A DNA stretch of 64,000 bases from Pseudomonas lijiangensis (GCF_018968705.1 NZ_CP076668.1:5467001-5531000), one strand, 5' to 3'. Counted from the stretch's first letter, positions 1-12,155 are shown. Made by a program: numbers and translations. Notes: a model not told the origin generated them from the letters alone.

Positions 1-190
1 CATTCAAATCGATGCTCTACTGAGCTTGGTTCAAGCCCTGACCAGCGTTTTCAGGGTTACAACTCTGGGTGGGCACCGTGAATTTCCTATGCAGGCAGGC
101 GAGGGAAAAATCTGCCCTGGCAATATAGGAATGGAACTGGTAAACAACCTTAGAATTAAAACCAAACTATTACGACCACCATCCTCATGA
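1..190 (+). CDS. 3' end of an unidentified protein, partial at window edge
   Basis: The second frame from the window edge is open for 62 codons and ends in a TGA at 188-190 that overlaps the ATG of the next gene in an ATGA junction. Such overlap is typical of translational coupling, so this is probably the C-terminal end of a real upstream gene. The visible residues include GEGKICPG and run to KLLRPPSS; I do not recognise the family. The stretch is richer in A+T than the housekeeping genes to the right, as is common for variable toxin tips of polymorphic secreted proteins, but no toxin motif is visible. A chance open frame cannot be excluded, because a second frame is also open as far as base 81. 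Confidence 0.4.
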   Translation, partial: IQIDALLSLVQALTSVFRVTTLGGHREFPMQAGEGKICPGNIGMELVNNLRIKTKLLRPPSS

Positions 191-474
191 AATCACTTAT
201 CATTTTCTTATCGATCACCTTTATCGTTTCTCTATACATTGGCTTTTATGAAAAAATGGAGGACGCTTATCCGGAGAAAGTATTTTTCATAAAAAAATCC
301 CCAACCCTTAAAATGCAATTTGAAAATATTTTCGCGTATGAGTCAGATGACAAAAAACTGAGTGAACTGAGCGATACGGAACGACAGCAGGTCATTCAAT
401 ATTGTAAATACCGGTTAGGCGTGACAACCACATTGAAAAACCAAAACGAGCTTGAAGAGTGCAAGAAGAGATAG
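187..474 (+). CDS. Small AT-rich protein with N-terminal membrane anchor; possible immunity protein
   Basis: A 95-residue protein. Residues 4-22 are strongly hydrophobic (LIIFLSITFIVSLYIGFY), giving a signal anchor, and the remainder is charged and probably periplasmic. Two cysteines lie near the C-terminus. Its ATG overlaps the stop of the upstream frame by ATGA, so the pair is probably co-translated. A+T content is clearly higher than in the core genes from 1859 onward, which suggests horizontal transfer. A small, AT-rich, membrane-anchored protein coupled to the 3' end of a larger gene fits an immunity protein for an exported toxin, but this rests on context only and the family is not recognised. 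Confidence 0.55.
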   Translation: MKSLIIFLSITFIVSLYIGFYEKMEDAYPEKVFFIKKSPTLKMQFENIFAYESDDKKLSELSDTERQQVIQYCKYRLGVTTTLKNQNELEECKKR

Positions 475-530
475 GGCTAATGTACTCGAAGCTCTACCAC
501 TCTATCGCAATGCGCAAGCGAATCGGGCGG

Positions 531-606
531 CGCTCCGATTATTCGCGAGAGGGCCGTACATCCGGAGACAATCTATCGTTTCCAATGACCGCTCGCGGAT
601 AAATTC
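531..606. repeat. Degenerate REP pair with conserved core (copy D)
   Basis: Two degenerate REP half-sites (ATTATTCGCGAGA at the left, CTCGCGGATAAATTC at the right) flank a core that begins GTACATCC and ends TCCAATGACC. The same core, better preserved, occurs at 17404-17491 and 56732-56816 and, inverted, at 52571-52647. It lies in the 214-base gap between the small membrane protein and the lipoprotein gene. Confidence 0.5.
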
Positions 607-688
607 TGATCTACCTCAGAAAACACCTGCTCCTGTTTACTGTGCGACAGCCTGATAACTGTCGCACATGACCGAAGATTGAAGCCCA

Positions 689-1381
689 GTGAAAATAAAT
701 AATGCCATTCTGCTCGTTGCTTTCGTCCTGACCGGCTGCGGTGAAGAACCGCAACCTGCGAAGCTGCCTGCTTCAGAGGATGTATTGGCTCAGTATCAAA
801 CAATCCACATAGGCCAAGAGAGGCTGAGTCTGCCGACCATTGCATTGCTCTCCTCCACGACCAACAGCAATTTGACTCTGCGCGACAGTACAGAGGTGCC
901 TGTCAGAAATGTGCTGTCGCAGAGCACCCATGGCTCCCGGGTTTCACAGGTCCAATTAGCGCTTGATGCTTATCGCCAGCTATACGATTACAACCTCGAT
1001 ACACATGCCTATGTCTCTAAAGCTTTTTGCGAAAGGTTGTTGATGCATTGGGAAAGGAACCAATGCAAAACAGGGCTCTACGATGGGAAGACAGTATTCC
1101 TTCCTCGTCATATCAGCCTTGTTGAGCGCAGCTATCTTCTCGGCTCGACCGAACAACTATTTGCATTGGCTGGCAAGGGGCCAAGCGCCGGGGAGTCAGC
1201 TCGAAGAATGCTCGCACAGACACCCGAGCCACAGTTTACGTGCGTACCAACCCAACAACCCTTGTGCATAGCAATCATGCCCATTCGAGGCGATCTTGTT
1301 GCCGTCTGGGCCACAGGACGGAAATCCGTGGAAGAGGAACGGGAGAAAGTCAGATGGCTCTTGGAGAAGTTTCTGAAGTAA
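689..1381 (+). CDS. Predicted lipoprotein of unknown function
   Basis: A 230-residue protein beginning at GTG. The N-terminus is a lipoprotein signal, MKINNAILLVAFVLTGC, with lipobox LTGC and Cys17 as the lipidation site. Asn is not at +2, so outer-membrane sorting by Lol is expected. Four further cysteines (in AFCERL, NQCKTG, FTCVP and PLCIA) could form two disulfides in the periplasm. No family is recognised. It lies next to the AT-rich candidate toxin/immunity edge and precedes the conserved core block, so it may belong to the accessory insertion. The start has only a weak ribosome-binding site (GAAG), but the lipobox position supports it. Confidence 0.6.
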   Translation: MKINNAILLVAFVLTGCGEEPQPAKLPASEDVLAQYQTIHIGQERLSLPTIALLSSTTNSNLTLRDSTEVPVRNVLSQSTHGSRVSQVQLALDAYRQLYDYNLDTHAYVSKAFCERLLMHWERNQCKTGLYDGKTVFLPRHISLVERSYLLGSTEQLFALAGKGPSAGESARRMLAQTPEPQFTCVPTQQPLCIAIMPIRGDLVAVWATGRKSVEEEREKVRWLLEKFLK

Positions 1382-1428
1382 GCGAACTCATTCGCGAAGG
1401 GCGCTTTCGCGGATGAATCCCCTCTCAC
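1382..1428. repeat. Degenerate REP pair between convergent genes
   Basis: GCGAACTCATTCGCGAA is followed after a few bases by TTCGCGGATGAATCC, a decayed inverted pair of the Pseudomonas REP consensus. It begins right after the stop of the lipoprotein gene and ends just before the stop of the convergent gene at 1436, so it may stop transcription from both sides. Confidence 0.6.
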
Positions 1429-1435
1429 CCGGCAT

Positions 1436-1714
1436 TCAAGCCACCAGCGCCTTGTCCAGCACACGCTCCACTTCGGACTTGATCGAGCCGCTCATGGCCG
1501 AGAGGATGAAGTTCAGTTCGATGCTGATCCGGATCAGCGCATCTTCGACTTCAACCTTGCCCTTGGCGCCCTTGCCTTCCAGCTTCACGGTGTCGCCGAC
1601 CCATTCGTGGGCCAGGCCATATTTTTCGGCCAGTTTCTCGACCAGTTGCTCCGCTCTCTCCCGCGCCTTGTCGCGGCCCAGAGTGTGCGGGCGCTCAACT
1701 GTGATTTTCGCCAT
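1436..1714 (-). CDS. Polyhydroxyalkanoic acid system family protein
   Basis: A 92-residue protein, MAKITVERPHTLGRDKARERAEQL and onward, of the PHA-granule-associated family (PF09650). It has an N-terminal beta strand, a basic amphipathic helix with the conserved GRDKARERAE, and a C-terminal LDKAL. In other Pseudomonas this gene lies between the phasin genes phaI/phaF and ubiE, transcribed away from ubiE, as here; the phasins are not visible upstream in this window. The exact role is unknown; a granule or membrane-associated function is inferred from name and context. The length is normal for the family. Confidence 0.85.
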   Translation of the reverse strand: MAKITVERPHTLGRDKARERAEQLVEKLAEKYGLAHEWVGDTVKLEGKGAKGKVEVEDALIRISIELNFILSAMSGSIKSEVERVLDKALVA

Positions 1715-1858
1715 TGGAGAGTTCCTTTTCAGTCGTTTGAATTGCGGCGCAACTATAACAGCCGCTCATGCCGAAGAAAGCCTTGAGGATGAGCCTTGTC
1801 AAGACAAAGCCAGCCCTGGCGATTAGAATGACCGGCATTCTATTCCGGCGGCAGCGAT

Positions 1859-2628
1859 ATGAACGATCAGCGCAAAGGTAGCGATACCGAACCCACCACT
1901 CATTTCGGCTACAAAAACGTACCGGAAAGCCAGAAGGCCGAGAAAGTCGCTGAGGTTTTCCACTCCGTAGCGGCCAAATACGACCTGATGAACGACCTTC
2001 TGTCCGGCGGCATGCACCGGCTCTGGAAGCGTTTCGCCATCGAGCTTTCCGGTGTCCGTACGGGCAACCGGGTGCTGGATATCGCAGGCGGTACGGGCGA
2101 CCTGACCCGCAAGTTCTCGAACCTGGTCGGCCCGACCGGCCAGGTGGTTCTGGCAGACATCAACGCTTCGATGCTCAAGGTCGGTCGTGATCGCCTGCTG
2201 GATCTGGGCGTCGCGGGCAATGTCGAGTTCGTGCAGGCGGATGCCGAAAAGCTGCCGTTCCCCGATAACCATTTCGATTGCGTGACCATCGCTTTCGGCC
2301 TGCGCAACGTGACGCACAAGGAAGATGCCCTGCGCTCCATGCTGCGCGTACTCAAGCCCGGCGGTCGTCTGTTGGTGCTGGAGTTCTCCAAGCCGACCAA
2401 CAAGCTGATGTCCAAGGCCTATGACGCCTACTCGTTCGCGTTCATGCCGCTCATGGGCAAGCTGGTAACCAATGATTCGGAAAGCTATCGCTATCTGGCA
2501 GAGTCGATCCGCATGCACCCGGATCAGGAAACCCTGAAGTCGATGATGGTAGACGCCGGTTTTGACCGGGTGACCTACCACAACATGACTTCCGGCATCG
2601 TCGCCCTGCACCGCGGCATCAAGCCCTG

Positions 2629-2629
<1 letters not shown>
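1859..2629 (+). CDS. ubiE: Ubiquinone/menaquinone biosynthesis C-methyltransferase
   Basis: A 256-residue class I SAM-dependent methyltransferase that adds the ring C2 methyl group in ubiquinone synthesis (and methylates demethylmenaquinone where menaquinone is made). The SAM-binding glycine motif is [11 protein letters not shown] near residues 71-81, followed by [10 protein letters not shown]. The family signatures [17 protein letters not shown] near residue 40 and [17 protein letters not shown] near residue 165 are intact. Its TGA overlaps the ATG of ubiJ by one base, and ubiJ in turn overlaps ubiB, so the three aerobic ubiquinone genes form one tightly coupled operon. Confidence 0.98.
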
Positions 2630-4868
<2,239 letters not shown>

Positions 4869-4938
4869 CCAGCGACGCATGTGACTGGCACACTGTTCAA
4901 CCCGCCGGGATTATTGAAGCCCGGCTGCCGGAGTAGTT

Positions 4939-5331
4939 ATGAAAGACTGGCTGGACGAGATTAAATGGAACAGCGACGGTCTGGTGCCTGCAATCGCTCA
5001 GGATCACAAGACCGGTCGTGTATTGATGATGGCCTGGATGAACCGCGAATCCCTGAGCCTGACTGCAAAAGAGAACCGTGCAATATATTGGTCGCGTTCG
5101 CGTGGCAAACTCTGGCGCAAGGGAGAGGAATCCGGCCACGTTCAGCAACTGCATGAGCTGCGCCTGGATTGCGACGCCGACGTCATCATCCTGATGGTCG
5201 AGCAGATCGGCGGCATTGCCTGCCATACCGGACGCGAAAGCTGCTTCTACCGGGTTTATGAAAACTCGGGCTGGAAGACGGTCGATGCGGTGCTCAAAGA
5301 CCCGGATGCCATTTATCACGCAGGACACTGA
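4939..5331 (+). CDS. hisI: Phosphoribosyl-AMP cyclohydrolase
   Basis: A 130-residue enzyme that opens the purine ring of PR-AMP in the third step of histidine biosynthesis. The metal-binding motifs DCDADVI (near 76) and [11 protein letters not shown] (near 93-103) are present. In Pseudomonas HisI and HisE are separate proteins; the next gene, two bases downstream, is hisE, so the pair is co-transcribed. An AGTAGTT ribosome-binding region precedes the ATG. Confidence 0.97.
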   Translation: MKDWLDEIKWNSDGLVPAIAQDHKTGRVLMMAWMNRESLSLTAKENRAIYWSRSRGKLWRKGEESGHVQQLHELRLDCDADVIILMVEQIGGIACHTGRESCFYRVYENSGWKTVDAVLKDPDAIYHAGH

Positions 5332-5333
5332 AC

Positions 5334-5666
5334 ATGACTGATACCTTGTCCCGTCTGGCCCAGGTGCTGGAATCGCGCAAGGATGCCGCTGCCGACAGCT
5401 CGTATGTCGCCAGTCTGTACCACAAGGGTTTGAACAAGATTCTGGAAAAGATCGGTGAAGAATCGGTCGAAACCATCATTGCTGCCAAGGATGCCGCCAT
5501 CAGCGGCGATTGCAGCGATGTCATCTACGAAACCGCTGACCTCTGGTTTCACAGCATGGTGATGCTGGCGGCACTCGGTCAGCATCCACAGGCTGTGCTC
5601 GATGAGCTGGACCGCCGTTTCGGGCTGTCTGGACACGCAGAAAAAGCTGCACGCACAGCGGATTAA
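5334..5666 (+). CDS. hisE: Phosphoribosyl-ATP pyrophosphatase
   Basis: A 110-residue all-alpha nucleotide pyrophosphohydrolase that converts PR-ATP to PR-AMP, the second histidine-biosynthesis step and the one just before HisI. The metal-binding acidic helix is [16 protein letters not shown] (about 42-57), with a second acidic helix at [12 protein letters not shown]. It starts two bases after hisI and is followed after 42 bases by tatA, the common Pseudomonas arrangement. Confidence 0.97.
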   Translation: MTDTLSRLAQVLESRKDAAADSSYVASLYHKGLNKILEKIGEESVETIIAAKDAAISGDCSDVIYETADLWFHSMVMLAALGQHPQAVLDELDRRFGLSGHAEKAARTAD

Positions 5667-5708
5667 TTACCTGTCTTTCAGGTTCGAATTTTCTACGAGG
5701 AATGCTTC

Positions 5709-5984
5709 ATGGGTATTTTTGACTGGAAACACTGGGTCGTCATCCTGATCGTGGTCGTGCTGGTTTTCGGCACCAAGAAACTCAAGGGTCTGGGTAGCGA
5801 TATCGGCGAATCGATCAAGGGCTTTCGCAAGGCCATGAACGATGACGAGAAACCTGCCGAACAGCCAGGCGCGCAGCCACAGCAGGCTCAGGCCGCACCT
5901 CAGTCCTCGCCGCTGAATCAGCCGCACACCATCGACGGGCAGGCGCACAAAGTCGAAGAGCCGACCCGCAAAGACCAGGTGTAA
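5709..5984 (+). CDS. tatA: Sec-independent translocase subunit TatA
   Basis: A 91-residue protein with one N-terminal membrane helix ([20 protein letters not shown]), the FGTKKL hinge, an amphipathic helix ([17 protein letters not shown]) and a Gln/Ala/Pro-rich polar tail. TatA oligomers form the pore-like pathway for folded proteins carrying twin-arginine signals. GAGGAA lies seven bases before the ATG. tatB begins three bases after its stop. Confidence 0.97.
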   Translation: MGIFDWKHWVVILIVVVLVFGTKKLKGLGSDIGESIKGFRKAMNDDEKPAEQPGAQPQQAQAAPQSSPLNQPHTIDGQAHKVEEPTRKDQV

Positions 5985-5987
5985 GCC

Positions 5988-6422
5988 ATGTTCGGTATCA
6001 GCTTCTCTGAACTGCTGCTCGTGGGTCTGGTGGCCTTGCTGGTGCTGGGCCCCGAGCGTCTGCCGGGCGCAGCGCGCACCGCCGGCCTGTGGATAGGCCG
6101 GTTGAAGCGCAGCTTCAATGCGATCAAACAGGAAGTTGAACGTGAAATCGGTGCCGACGAAATCCGTCGGCAACTGCACAATGAGCACATTCTGTCTCTG
6201 GAAGAAGAGGCGAGAAAAATCTTCTCGCCCCACGCCGAGCCAGAACCTGCCGCAGAGCCGCAGAACGAACCGCAAGCAGCGCCCACCCAGGAAATCGGTC
6301 CGGCAGAACCGGCACCCAAGAGCCAGCTGTCCTTGGAAAAACGTCCCAGACAGACGGCATCCCCGGTACCGGCCACGCCACCTTCCGCCCACGATTCGTC
6401 ACTGCCCCCACGAGCCCCATGA
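5988..6422 (+). CDS. tatB: Sec-independent translocase subunit TatB
   Basis: A 144-residue protein, [26 protein letters not shown], with the TatB-specific GPERLP hinge after one membrane helix, then an amphipathic helix and a long Pro/Ala/Glu-rich tail (about 80-144). TatB forms the substrate-receptor complex with TatC. Its 3' end overlaps the tatC start by four bases (ATGA). Confidence 0.97.
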   Translation: MFGISFSELLLVGLVALLVLGPERLPGAARTAGLWIGRLKRSFNAIKQEVEREIGADEIRRQLHNEHILSLEEEARKIFSPHAEPEPAAEPQNEPQAAPTQEIGPAEPAPKSQLSLEKRPRQTASPVPATPPSAHDSSLPPRAP

Positions 6423-7216
6423 GCGATATCCCGGAAAACGATCAGCAAATGCCGCTGGTCTCGCACCTCACAGAATTGCGTACACGCCTGCTGCGTTGTG
6501 TTGCGGCGGTGTTCCTGATTTTTGCCGGTCTGTTCTACTTCACTCAGAAGATCTACACGCTGGTTTCGGCTCCGCTACGGGTCTACCTGCCTGAAGGCGC
6601 GACAATGATCGCCACGGACGTGGCCTCACCGTTCATCACGCCGTTCAAGCTGACCATGATGGTGGCGCTGTTCCTGTCCATGCCGGTCATCCTGCACCAG
6701 ATATGGGGCTTTATCGCGCCGGGCCTGTACAAGCACGAGAAGCGTGTTGCCGTTCCGTTGCTGGTATCGAGCATCATCCTGTTCTATGCAGGCATGGCGT
6801 TCGCCTACTTTCTGGTCTTCCCGCTGATATTCCACTTCTTCGCCAGCGTGACGCCTGAAGGCGTCTCGATGATGACGGACATCGCCAGTTACCTGGACTT
6901 CGTCATGACGCTGTTCTTCGCCTTCGGTGTCGCCTTCGAGATTCCGGTGGCCGTGGTGCTGCTGGTCTGGATCGGCATCGTCGACGTGAAGTACCTGAAA
7001 AAGATTCGTCCCTACGTGATCATCGGCTGCTTCGTGGTCGGCATGATTCTCACGCCGCCGGACATCTTCTCCCAGACTCTGCTCGCCGTGCCCATGTGGC
7101 TGCTGTTCGAACTGGGCATCCTGTGCAGTTCGATGATCAAGAAGCGTGGCGAACATCCGGACGACCAGCCCGACGACGCTGACAAGCAAGACCAGCCGCC
7201 CGCGACACTGTCGTGA
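6419..7216 (+). CDS. tatC: Sec-independent translocase subunit TatC
   Basis: A 265-residue inner-membrane protein with six predicted helices. The cytoplasmic N-terminal signature [15 protein letters not shown] (the signal-recognition site) and the motif FGVAFEIPV in the fourth helix are intact. TatC binds the twin-arginine motif. The C-terminus is a polar, Asp-rich tail. The final gene of tatABC; its stop overlaps the GTG start of rsmE by four bases. Confidence 0.98.
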   Translation: MSDIPENDQQMPLVSHLTELRTRLLRCVAAVFLIFAGLFYFTQKIYTLVSAPLRVYLPEGATMIATDVASPFITPFKLTMMVALFLSMPVILHQIWGFIAPGLYKHEKRVAVPLLVSSIILFYAGMAFAYFLVFPLIFHFFASVTPEGVSMMTDIASYLDFVMTLFFAFGVAFEIPVAVVLLVWIGIVDVKYLKKIRPYVIIGCFVVGMILTPPDIFSQTLLAVPMWLLFELGILCSSMIKKRGEHPDDQPDDADKQDQPPATLS

Positions 7217-7920
7217 ACCTGCTGCTTCTTGAAGAGGCCGACTTCATTGCGGCCGACCGGGTCATTCTGCGCGACAGGCGCCTCAGGCACATGCAAGAGG
7301 TGCATCGCGCAGAAGTCGGTGACAGCCTGCGCGTAGGCCGCATCAACGGCTTGCTGGGCACTGCCGAACTGCTTCGTCTCGAAAGCCATGAAGCCGAATT
7401 GCGCATCAGCCTGGACACTGCACCTCCCGCCAAACTGCCTTTGACCCTGCTGCTGGCACTGCCTCGGCCCAAGATGCTGCGCCGGGTGTTCCAGACGGTT
7501 GCGACCATGGGTGTGCCAAAAGTCATTCTGCTCAACAGCTACAGGGTGGAGAAAAGCTTCTGGCAGACGCCGTTTCTGGAGCCCGACGCCATTCGCGAGC
7601 AGTTGATTCTGGGGCTGGAACAGGCCCGCGACAGCGTGCTGCCCGAGATCATCATCGAGAAGCGCTTCAAACCGTTCGTCGAAGATCGCCTGCCACAACT
7701 GGCTGAAAATACGCTGGGGCTGGTGGGTCATCCAGGCGACTTTCCCGCCTGCCCACGCGCCGTTGAGCAACAGGTCACACTGGCAATCGGCCCCGAAGGT
7801 GGCTGGATTCCCTATGAAATCGACCTGCTGCGCAAATCCGGACTGCAACCGGTACAACTTGGCGACCGGATACTGAGAGTCGAAACCGCCGTGACAGCCC
7901 TTCTGGCCCGTCTATTCTGA
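7213..7920 (+). CDS. rsmE: 16S rRNA (uracil1498-N3)-methyltransferase
   Basis: A 235-residue SPOUT-fold methyltransferase that methylates N3 of U1498 in 16S rRNA. The C-terminal SAM-binding knot is seen as [17 protein letters not shown] (about 195-211) and [16 protein letters not shown] (about 216-231). The N-terminal PUA-like domain is about 1-70. It starts at GTG inside the tatC stop, so it is translationally coupled to tatABC. Confidence 0.96.
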   Translation: MNLLLLEEADFIAADRVILRDRRLRHMQEVHRAEVGDSLRVGRINGLLGTAELLRLESHEAELRISLDTAPPAKLPLTLLLALPRPKMLRRVFQTVATMGVPKVILLNSYRVEKSFWQTPFLEPDAIREQLILGLEQARDSVLPEIIIEKRFKPFVEDRLPQLAENTLGLVGHPGDFPACPRAVEQQVTLAIGPEGGWIPYEIDLLRKSGLQPVQLGDRILRVETAVTALLARLF

Positions 7921-7945
7921 GCCTTTCTTTTATCGGTTCCCTGAC

Positions 7946-7972
7946 TACAGTTTTGTCATCGGGAGCCGATGT
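7946..7972 (+). promoter_or_regulatory. Candidate sigma28 (FliA) promoter of the first chemoreceptor gene
   Basis: TACAGTTT at 7946-7953 and GCCGATGT at 7965-7972, separated by 11 bases, closely resemble the flagellar sigma28 consensus (TAAAGTTT, 11-12 bases, GCCGATAA). It lies 38 bases before the ATG at 8011, and chemoreceptor genes are usual FliA targets. The same bases also form part of an imperfect hairpin (ATCGGTTCCC with GGGAGCCGAT). Confidence 0.6.
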
Positions 7973-8010
7973 AGAAGCGAATCTATAAGAATAGATATTG
8001 AGGAGTTGTC

Positions 8011-9927
8011 ATGCATCGCTGGTTCGCTCGAAGTCTCGCAAACGCGGGTGTAAGTTTGAAATTGGCGATCGGCTTCGGTCTCGTCCTGATATTGACCCTT
8101 ATGATCACGGCTACAGCCTGGTTCAGCACGCAGGGCCTGATCTCTCGTGGGGACAGGGTTGCTGCAATCACCGAGGTCAACGTGCTGACCCTTGAGTTGC
8201 GCATCAATCGCATGCGCTACGAAGCACTGTACAACGCCGAAACGGCCAGCGCCGTCGTGGCAAATCTGGACAAGCTCGACGCTGCTCTCAAGGAAGCCAG
8301 AGCGTTGCTGCGCTCGCCTGAGAACATCAAGCGCCTCGATGCCCAGATCCAGAGCGCCAAGGAATACCGCCAGGCATTCGGCGAAATGACAAAAGCCATT
8401 GAAACCCGGGAAGGCACTCGCAGCCTGATGGGCGACAACGCCGACAAAGCCGTTGCCGAAGTCGCCAAAATCGAAGCCGAATTGCTGAAGGCCGACAACA
8501 TTCTGGCCTTCAACAATATTGTCGGTGCCAGCAAACAGATCCAGCAGGCACGCTTCCAGGTCCGCGGCTACACCTACAGCGGCCGTGCCGAATTCGAGAA
8601 AAACGCCAATGCGGCCATCGATGAAGCAGAGGCTGGCATCAATACCCTGGCTGGCGATATCTCTTCCTCTTACCTGCCCATGCTGCAACAGGCCATTGCA
8701 GGCCTCAAAGGTTACCGCGCAGCCGTTGGGCAATATCGCGATGCCCAGGCAGCCAGCAAGGTAGCGCTGGAAAAAATGACCACGCTGGGCGTCAGCATGC
8801 TGACCGTCAGCGATCAGATGATCGAGGCACAAACCGCCAGCCGCGATGCGGAAAGTGAACAGGCCGTCATGATGATTGCCATCGCCACGGCTCTGGCGCT
8901 GGTCTTCGGCATCCTCGCCGCCTGGGTCATCACTCGCCAGATCACCACCCCACTGCAGCAGACACTGAACGCAGTGGAGCGCGTAGCTTCGGGCGACCTG
9001 AGCCATAACCTGACCATCGACCGCAGTGACGAACTGGGCAGGCTGCAAGGCAGCATCCAGCGCATGACGGTTTCCCTGCGCGAGCTGATTGGCGGCATTC
9101 GCGATGGCGTGACTCAGATCGCCAGCGCGGCCGAAGAACTGTCCGCTGTGACCGAACAGACCAGCGCCGGGGTCAACAGCCAGAAGGTAGAGACCGATCA
9201 GGTCGCCACCGCCATGCACGAAATGACCGCAACCGTGCAGGAAGTCGCCCGTAACGCCGAAGAAGCCTCGGAAGCCGCAGTCGCTGCCGACCAGCAGGCC
9301 CGCGAGGGTGAGCGCGTGGTGAAAGAAGCGATTTCCCAGATCGAACGCCTGGCCTCGGCGGTCGGCAACTCCACCGAAGCCATGGGCGCGCTCAAGCTGG
9401 AAAGCGACAAGATTGGCAGCGTCCTGGACGTGATCAAGTCGGTTGCCGAACAGACCAACCTGCTGGCGCTCAACGCAGCCATCGAAGCAGCACGCGCCGG
9501 TGAAGCCGGTCGCGGGTTTGCGGTAGTGGCAGATGAAGTACGCAGCCTCGCGCAGCGTACCCAGAAGTCCACCGAGGAAATCGAAGCCCTGATCGCCAGC
9601 CTGCAGAACGGCACTCAGCAAGCCTCGAGCATCATGGACAGCAGCCGCGACCTGACCGCCAGCAGCGTGGACCTGACGCGCCGTGCCGGCACCTCGCTGG
9701 AAAACATCACTCAGACCGTGTCCGCGATCCAGTCGATGAACCAGCAGATCGCCGCAGCGGCCGAGCAGCAAAGCGCCACTGCCGAAGAGATCAACCGCAG
9801 CGTGCTCAACGTTCGCGACGTCTCCGAGCAGACCTCCGCAGCCAGCGAAGAAACCGCCGCTTCCAGCGTCGAGCTGGCGCGCCTGGGTAACCACCTTCAG
9901 GTGCTGGTGGGCCGCTTCAAGATCTGA
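8011..9927 (+). CDS. Methyl-accepting chemotaxis protein with HBM-type sensor domain (McpS-like)
   Basis: A 638-residue inner-membrane chemoreceptor. TM1 is about residues 19-41, the periplasmic all-helical sensor about 42-288, TM2 about 289-310, HAMP about 311-363, and the cytoplasmic signalling domain follows. Its tip is the highly conserved [20 protein letters not shown] (about 480-499). Sensor length and total length match the helical bimodular (HBM) receptors such as P. putida McpS, which bind TCA-cycle organic acids; the ligand here is an inference at best. GAGGAG precedes the ATG. A second receptor of the same design follows in tandem. Confidence 0.92.
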   Translation: MHRWFARSLANAGVSLKLAIGFGLVLILTLMITATAWFSTQGLISRGDRVAAITEVNVLTLELRINRMRYEALYNAETASAVVANLDKLDAALKEARALLRSPENIKRLDAQIQSAKEYRQAFGEMTKAIETREGTRSLMGDNADKAVAEVAKIEAELLKADNILAFNNIVGASKQIQQARFQVRGYTYSGRAEFEKNANAAIDEAEAGINTLAGDISSSYLPMLQQAIAGLKGYRAAVGQYRDAQAASKVALEKMTTLGVSMLTVSDQMIEAQTASRDAESEQAVMMIAIATALALVFGILAAWVITRQITTPLQQTLNAVERVASGDLSHNLTIDRSDELGRLQGSIQRMTVSLRELIGGIRDGVTQIASAAEELSAVTEQTSAGVNSQKVETDQVATAMHEMTATVQEVARNAEEASEAAVAADQQAREGERVVKEAISQIERLASAVGNSTEAMGALKLESDKIGSVLDVIKSVAEQTNLLALNAAIEAARAGEAGRGFAVVADEVRSLAQRTQKSTEEIEALIASLQNGTQQASSIMDSSRDLTASSVDLTRRAGTSLENITQTVSAIQSMNQQIAAAAEQQSATAEEINRSVLNVRDVSEQTSAASEETAASSVELARLGNHLQVLVGRFKI

Positions 9928-9935
9928 CGCGAGCA

Positions 9936-9965
9936 GGAAGCGGTGCAGGCCACCGCTTCCTTGTT
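9936..9965 (+). terminator. Intrinsic terminator after the first chemoreceptor gene
   Basis: GGAAGCGGTG and CACCGCTTCC form a perfect 10-bp stem with a 5-base loop, followed by TTGTT. It lies nine bases after the stop and separates the two receptor transcripts. Confidence 0.75.
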
Positions 9966-10059
9966 CGACAGGTTACGCCCACGACGTGACCGGTTTCACC
10001 CGAAAGTCCTCCCCGGAAATCTCCTACGACCTCTTCAGGTCGAGCGATACCTCTCTCCT

Positions 10060-10067
10060 GCCGATGC
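10060..10067 (+). promoter_or_regulatory. Possible sigma28 -10 element of the second chemoreceptor gene
   Basis: GCCGATGC matches the first six bases of the FliA -10 consensus and lies 65 bases before the ATG at 10133. The corresponding -35 region (TCGAGCGA) is a poor match, so this is weaker than the site before the first receptor. Confidence 0.3.
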
Positions 10068-10132
10068 GCTCATGACGCATGCCCTGCAACCTTCAGGGCC
10101 TGCTTTTGCTCGCTGATCGCAGGAGAAGCCCG

Positions 10133-12076
10133 ATGTTTAGATGGATCAATCACTCGCTCGACAACATGAGCGTCAAACTCAAACTGTCCCTGGGCTTCGG
10201 CCTGGTCCTATTGCTGACGCTTTCCATCACACTGACCGGCTGGCATGGCCTGGACACCATGATCGAGCGCTCCGAGTCGCTGTCCTCTATCGGCCAGCTC
10301 AGCAATCTGACGAAGGACCTGCGCGCCGAACGCATCATGTTTCGCGAAGAAAATACCCCGGAAAACGCCAACCGGGTGGTCGAGCGGCTCAATGAGCTTG
10401 AAGCCCAACTGGTCACGCTGCGCAGGGAAACCGACGATGCCCCAAGCCTGGCACTGCTCACCGAACAGAGCCAGATCGTCAGTCGCATGGAAAAAACCTT
10501 CACCGACCTTGGCCTGGATCGCAAGGCTCGTGACCAGTCGCGCCTTGAACTGGACCAGCAATCGGAGCAGGCCGCACAAGCCGTGGCCCAGGTCGAAAGT
10601 GAAGTACTTAAAGCCGTGAGCCAGGAGCAGGACAACAGCGAGCGGCTGGATGAATTCACCAATATTTCCCAGCTCCGGCAACAGATCCAGATTGCCCGCT
10701 ATCAGGTCCAGGCCTACACCTTTACCAACAAGGAAGCCGACGAATCGGCTGCCATCGCGGCTATCGACGAAGCGCTCAAGGAAGTGCAGCAGATTGCCCG
10801 GGAGCAGGCCGACGAAAATATCCAGGGGCTCATACCCGCCAGCGAGACGTTACAGCGTTATCGCGAGCAACTGACCCGCTTCAAGGATATCCAGATCAAA
10901 GTGGAAGCCCTTCAGGAAAGCATGGAAGAACTGGGCGACAGGATGCTGGAGCTGGTTGCCCGGCTGATCAGCCTGCAAAGCACCCAGCGGGATGTCGAGG
11001 CGGCAGGCTCGCGAACCCTGCTGACCGGTGTGGCCGGGCTGGCATTGCTCATCGGTTTGCTGGCCGCCTGGGTCATGACGCAACAGATCACGCTTCCGCT
11101 GCAGCAGACGCTGGTGGCTGCCGGGCGTATTGCCAAGGGCAATCTGAGCAAGGACCTGGATATCAAGCGCCAGGATGAAATGGGCCAGCTTCAGGACAGC
11201 ATGCAGGCCATGACGCTGAGCCTGCGCACTCTGGTGAGCGGCATTGGCGATGGCGTCACCCAGATTGCCAGCGCGGCCGAACAACTCTCGGCAGTAACGG
11301 AGCAGACCTGTGTCGGGGTCAACAGCCAGAAGGACGAAACCGATCAGGTGGCCACGGCCATGAATCAGATGACGGCCACGGTGCAGGAAATCGCCCGCAA
11401 CGCGCAGGAAGCTTCCCAGGCGGCGGTCAACGCCGATCAGCAGGCCCGCAACGGCGACCGGGTGGTCAGTCAGGCCATCAGCCAGATCGAGCAACTGGCC
11501 AGCGAAGTCGCCAACTCCACCCAGGCCATGAATCGGCTCAAGCTGGAAAGCGGCAAGATTGTCGGGGTGCTCGATGTGATCAAGTCCGTATCCCAGCAGA
11601 CCAACCTGCTGGCGCTCAATGCGGCCATCGAGGCGGCACGTGCCGGTGAAGCCGGGCGCGGGTTTGCGGTGGTTGCTGACGAGGTACGAGGCCTGGCGCA
11701 ACGCACTCAGGAATCCACCGAGGAAATCGAGGAACTGATCGCAGCCTTGCAGAGCGGCACCCAGCAAGTCGCCACGACCCTGGACAACAGTCGCAGCCTG
11801 ACCGACAGCAGTGTGGAACTGAGTCGTCGTGCGGGGTGCGCGCTGGAGCAGATAACCCGGACGGTGGCCACCATTCAGGACATGAACCAGCAGATCGCGA
11901 CCGCCAGCGAGGAACAGAGCAACGTGGCCGAGCAGATAAACAGCAATGTACTGAGGGTGCGGGATATTTCGGAACAGACCGCTGCAGCGAGCGATGAGAC
12001 GGCGGCATCAAGCATTGAGCTGGCCCGACTGGGCACTCACTTGAGGGAGCTGGTGGGGGAATTCAAGGTGAGCTAG
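10133..12076 (+). CDS. Methyl-accepting chemotaxis protein with HBM-type sensor domain (second tandem copy)
   Basis: A 647-residue receptor with the same layout as the gene before it: TM1 about 21-42, helical periplasmic sensor about 43-295, TM2 about 298-318, HAMP, and a signalling domain with the conserved tip near residues 487-507. The cytoplasmic halves of the two receptors are nearly the same, whereas the sensors differ strongly, which suggests duplication followed by change of ligand. The ATG at 10133 is preferred over an in-frame ATG 54 bases upstream, because AGGAGA sits seven bases before it and the protein then begins [18 protein letters not shown] like its relatives. Confidence 0.92.
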   Translation: MFRWINHSLDNMSVKLKLSLGFGLVLLLTLSITLTGWHGLDTMIERSESLSSIGQLSNLTKDLRAERIMFREENTPENANRVVERLNELEAQLVTLRRETDDAPSLALLTEQSQIVSRMEKTFTDLGLDRKARDQSRLELDQQSEQAAQAVAQVESEVLKAVSQEQDNSERLDEFTNISQLRQQIQIARYQVQAYTFTNKEADESAAIAAIDEALKEVQQIAREQADENIQGLIPASETLQRYREQLTRFKDIQIKVEALQESMEELGDRMLELVARLISLQSTQRDVEAAGSRTLLTGVAGLALLIGLLAAWVMTQQITLPLQQTLVAAGRIAKGNLSKDLDIKRQDEMGQLQDSMQAMTLSLRTLVSGIGDGVTQIASAAEQLSAVTEQTCVGVNSQKDETDQVATAMNQMTATVQEIARNAQEASQAAVNADQQARNGDRVVSQAISQIEQLASEVANSTQAMNRLKLESGKIVGVLDVIKSVSQQTNLLALNAAIEAARAGEAGRGFAVVADEVRGLAQRTQESTEEIEELIAALQSGTQQVATTLDNSRSLTDSSVELSRRAGCALEQITRTVATIQDMNQQIATASEEQSNVAEQINSNVLRVRDISEQTAAASDETAASSIELARLGTHLRELVGEFKVS

Positions 12077-12080
12077 GAGC

Positions 12081-12142
12081 TTCGCGAATGAATTCGCTCC
12101 CACATGACTGTGTCATCTGTGGGAGCGAATTTATTCGCGAAA
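12081..12142. repeat. Inverted REP pair between convergent genes
   Basis: TTCGCGAATGAATTCGCTCC (extended by CACA) at 12081-12104 and its near-perfect inverse at 12118-12142 flank a 13-base loop that itself contains TGAC/GTCA. This is the Pseudomonas REP consensus as an inverted pair. It lies between the convergent ends of the second chemoreceptor gene and opgH, where it can act as a bidirectional transcription stop. Confidence 0.9.
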
Positions 12143-12155
12143 GGGACAGTGAGGC

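Noticed and set aside
452..655. 67-residue reading frame after the small membrane protein
   Set aside because: It overlaps the end of the preceding gene and the REP composite, is composed of REP-derived codons, and lacks a ribosome-binding site.
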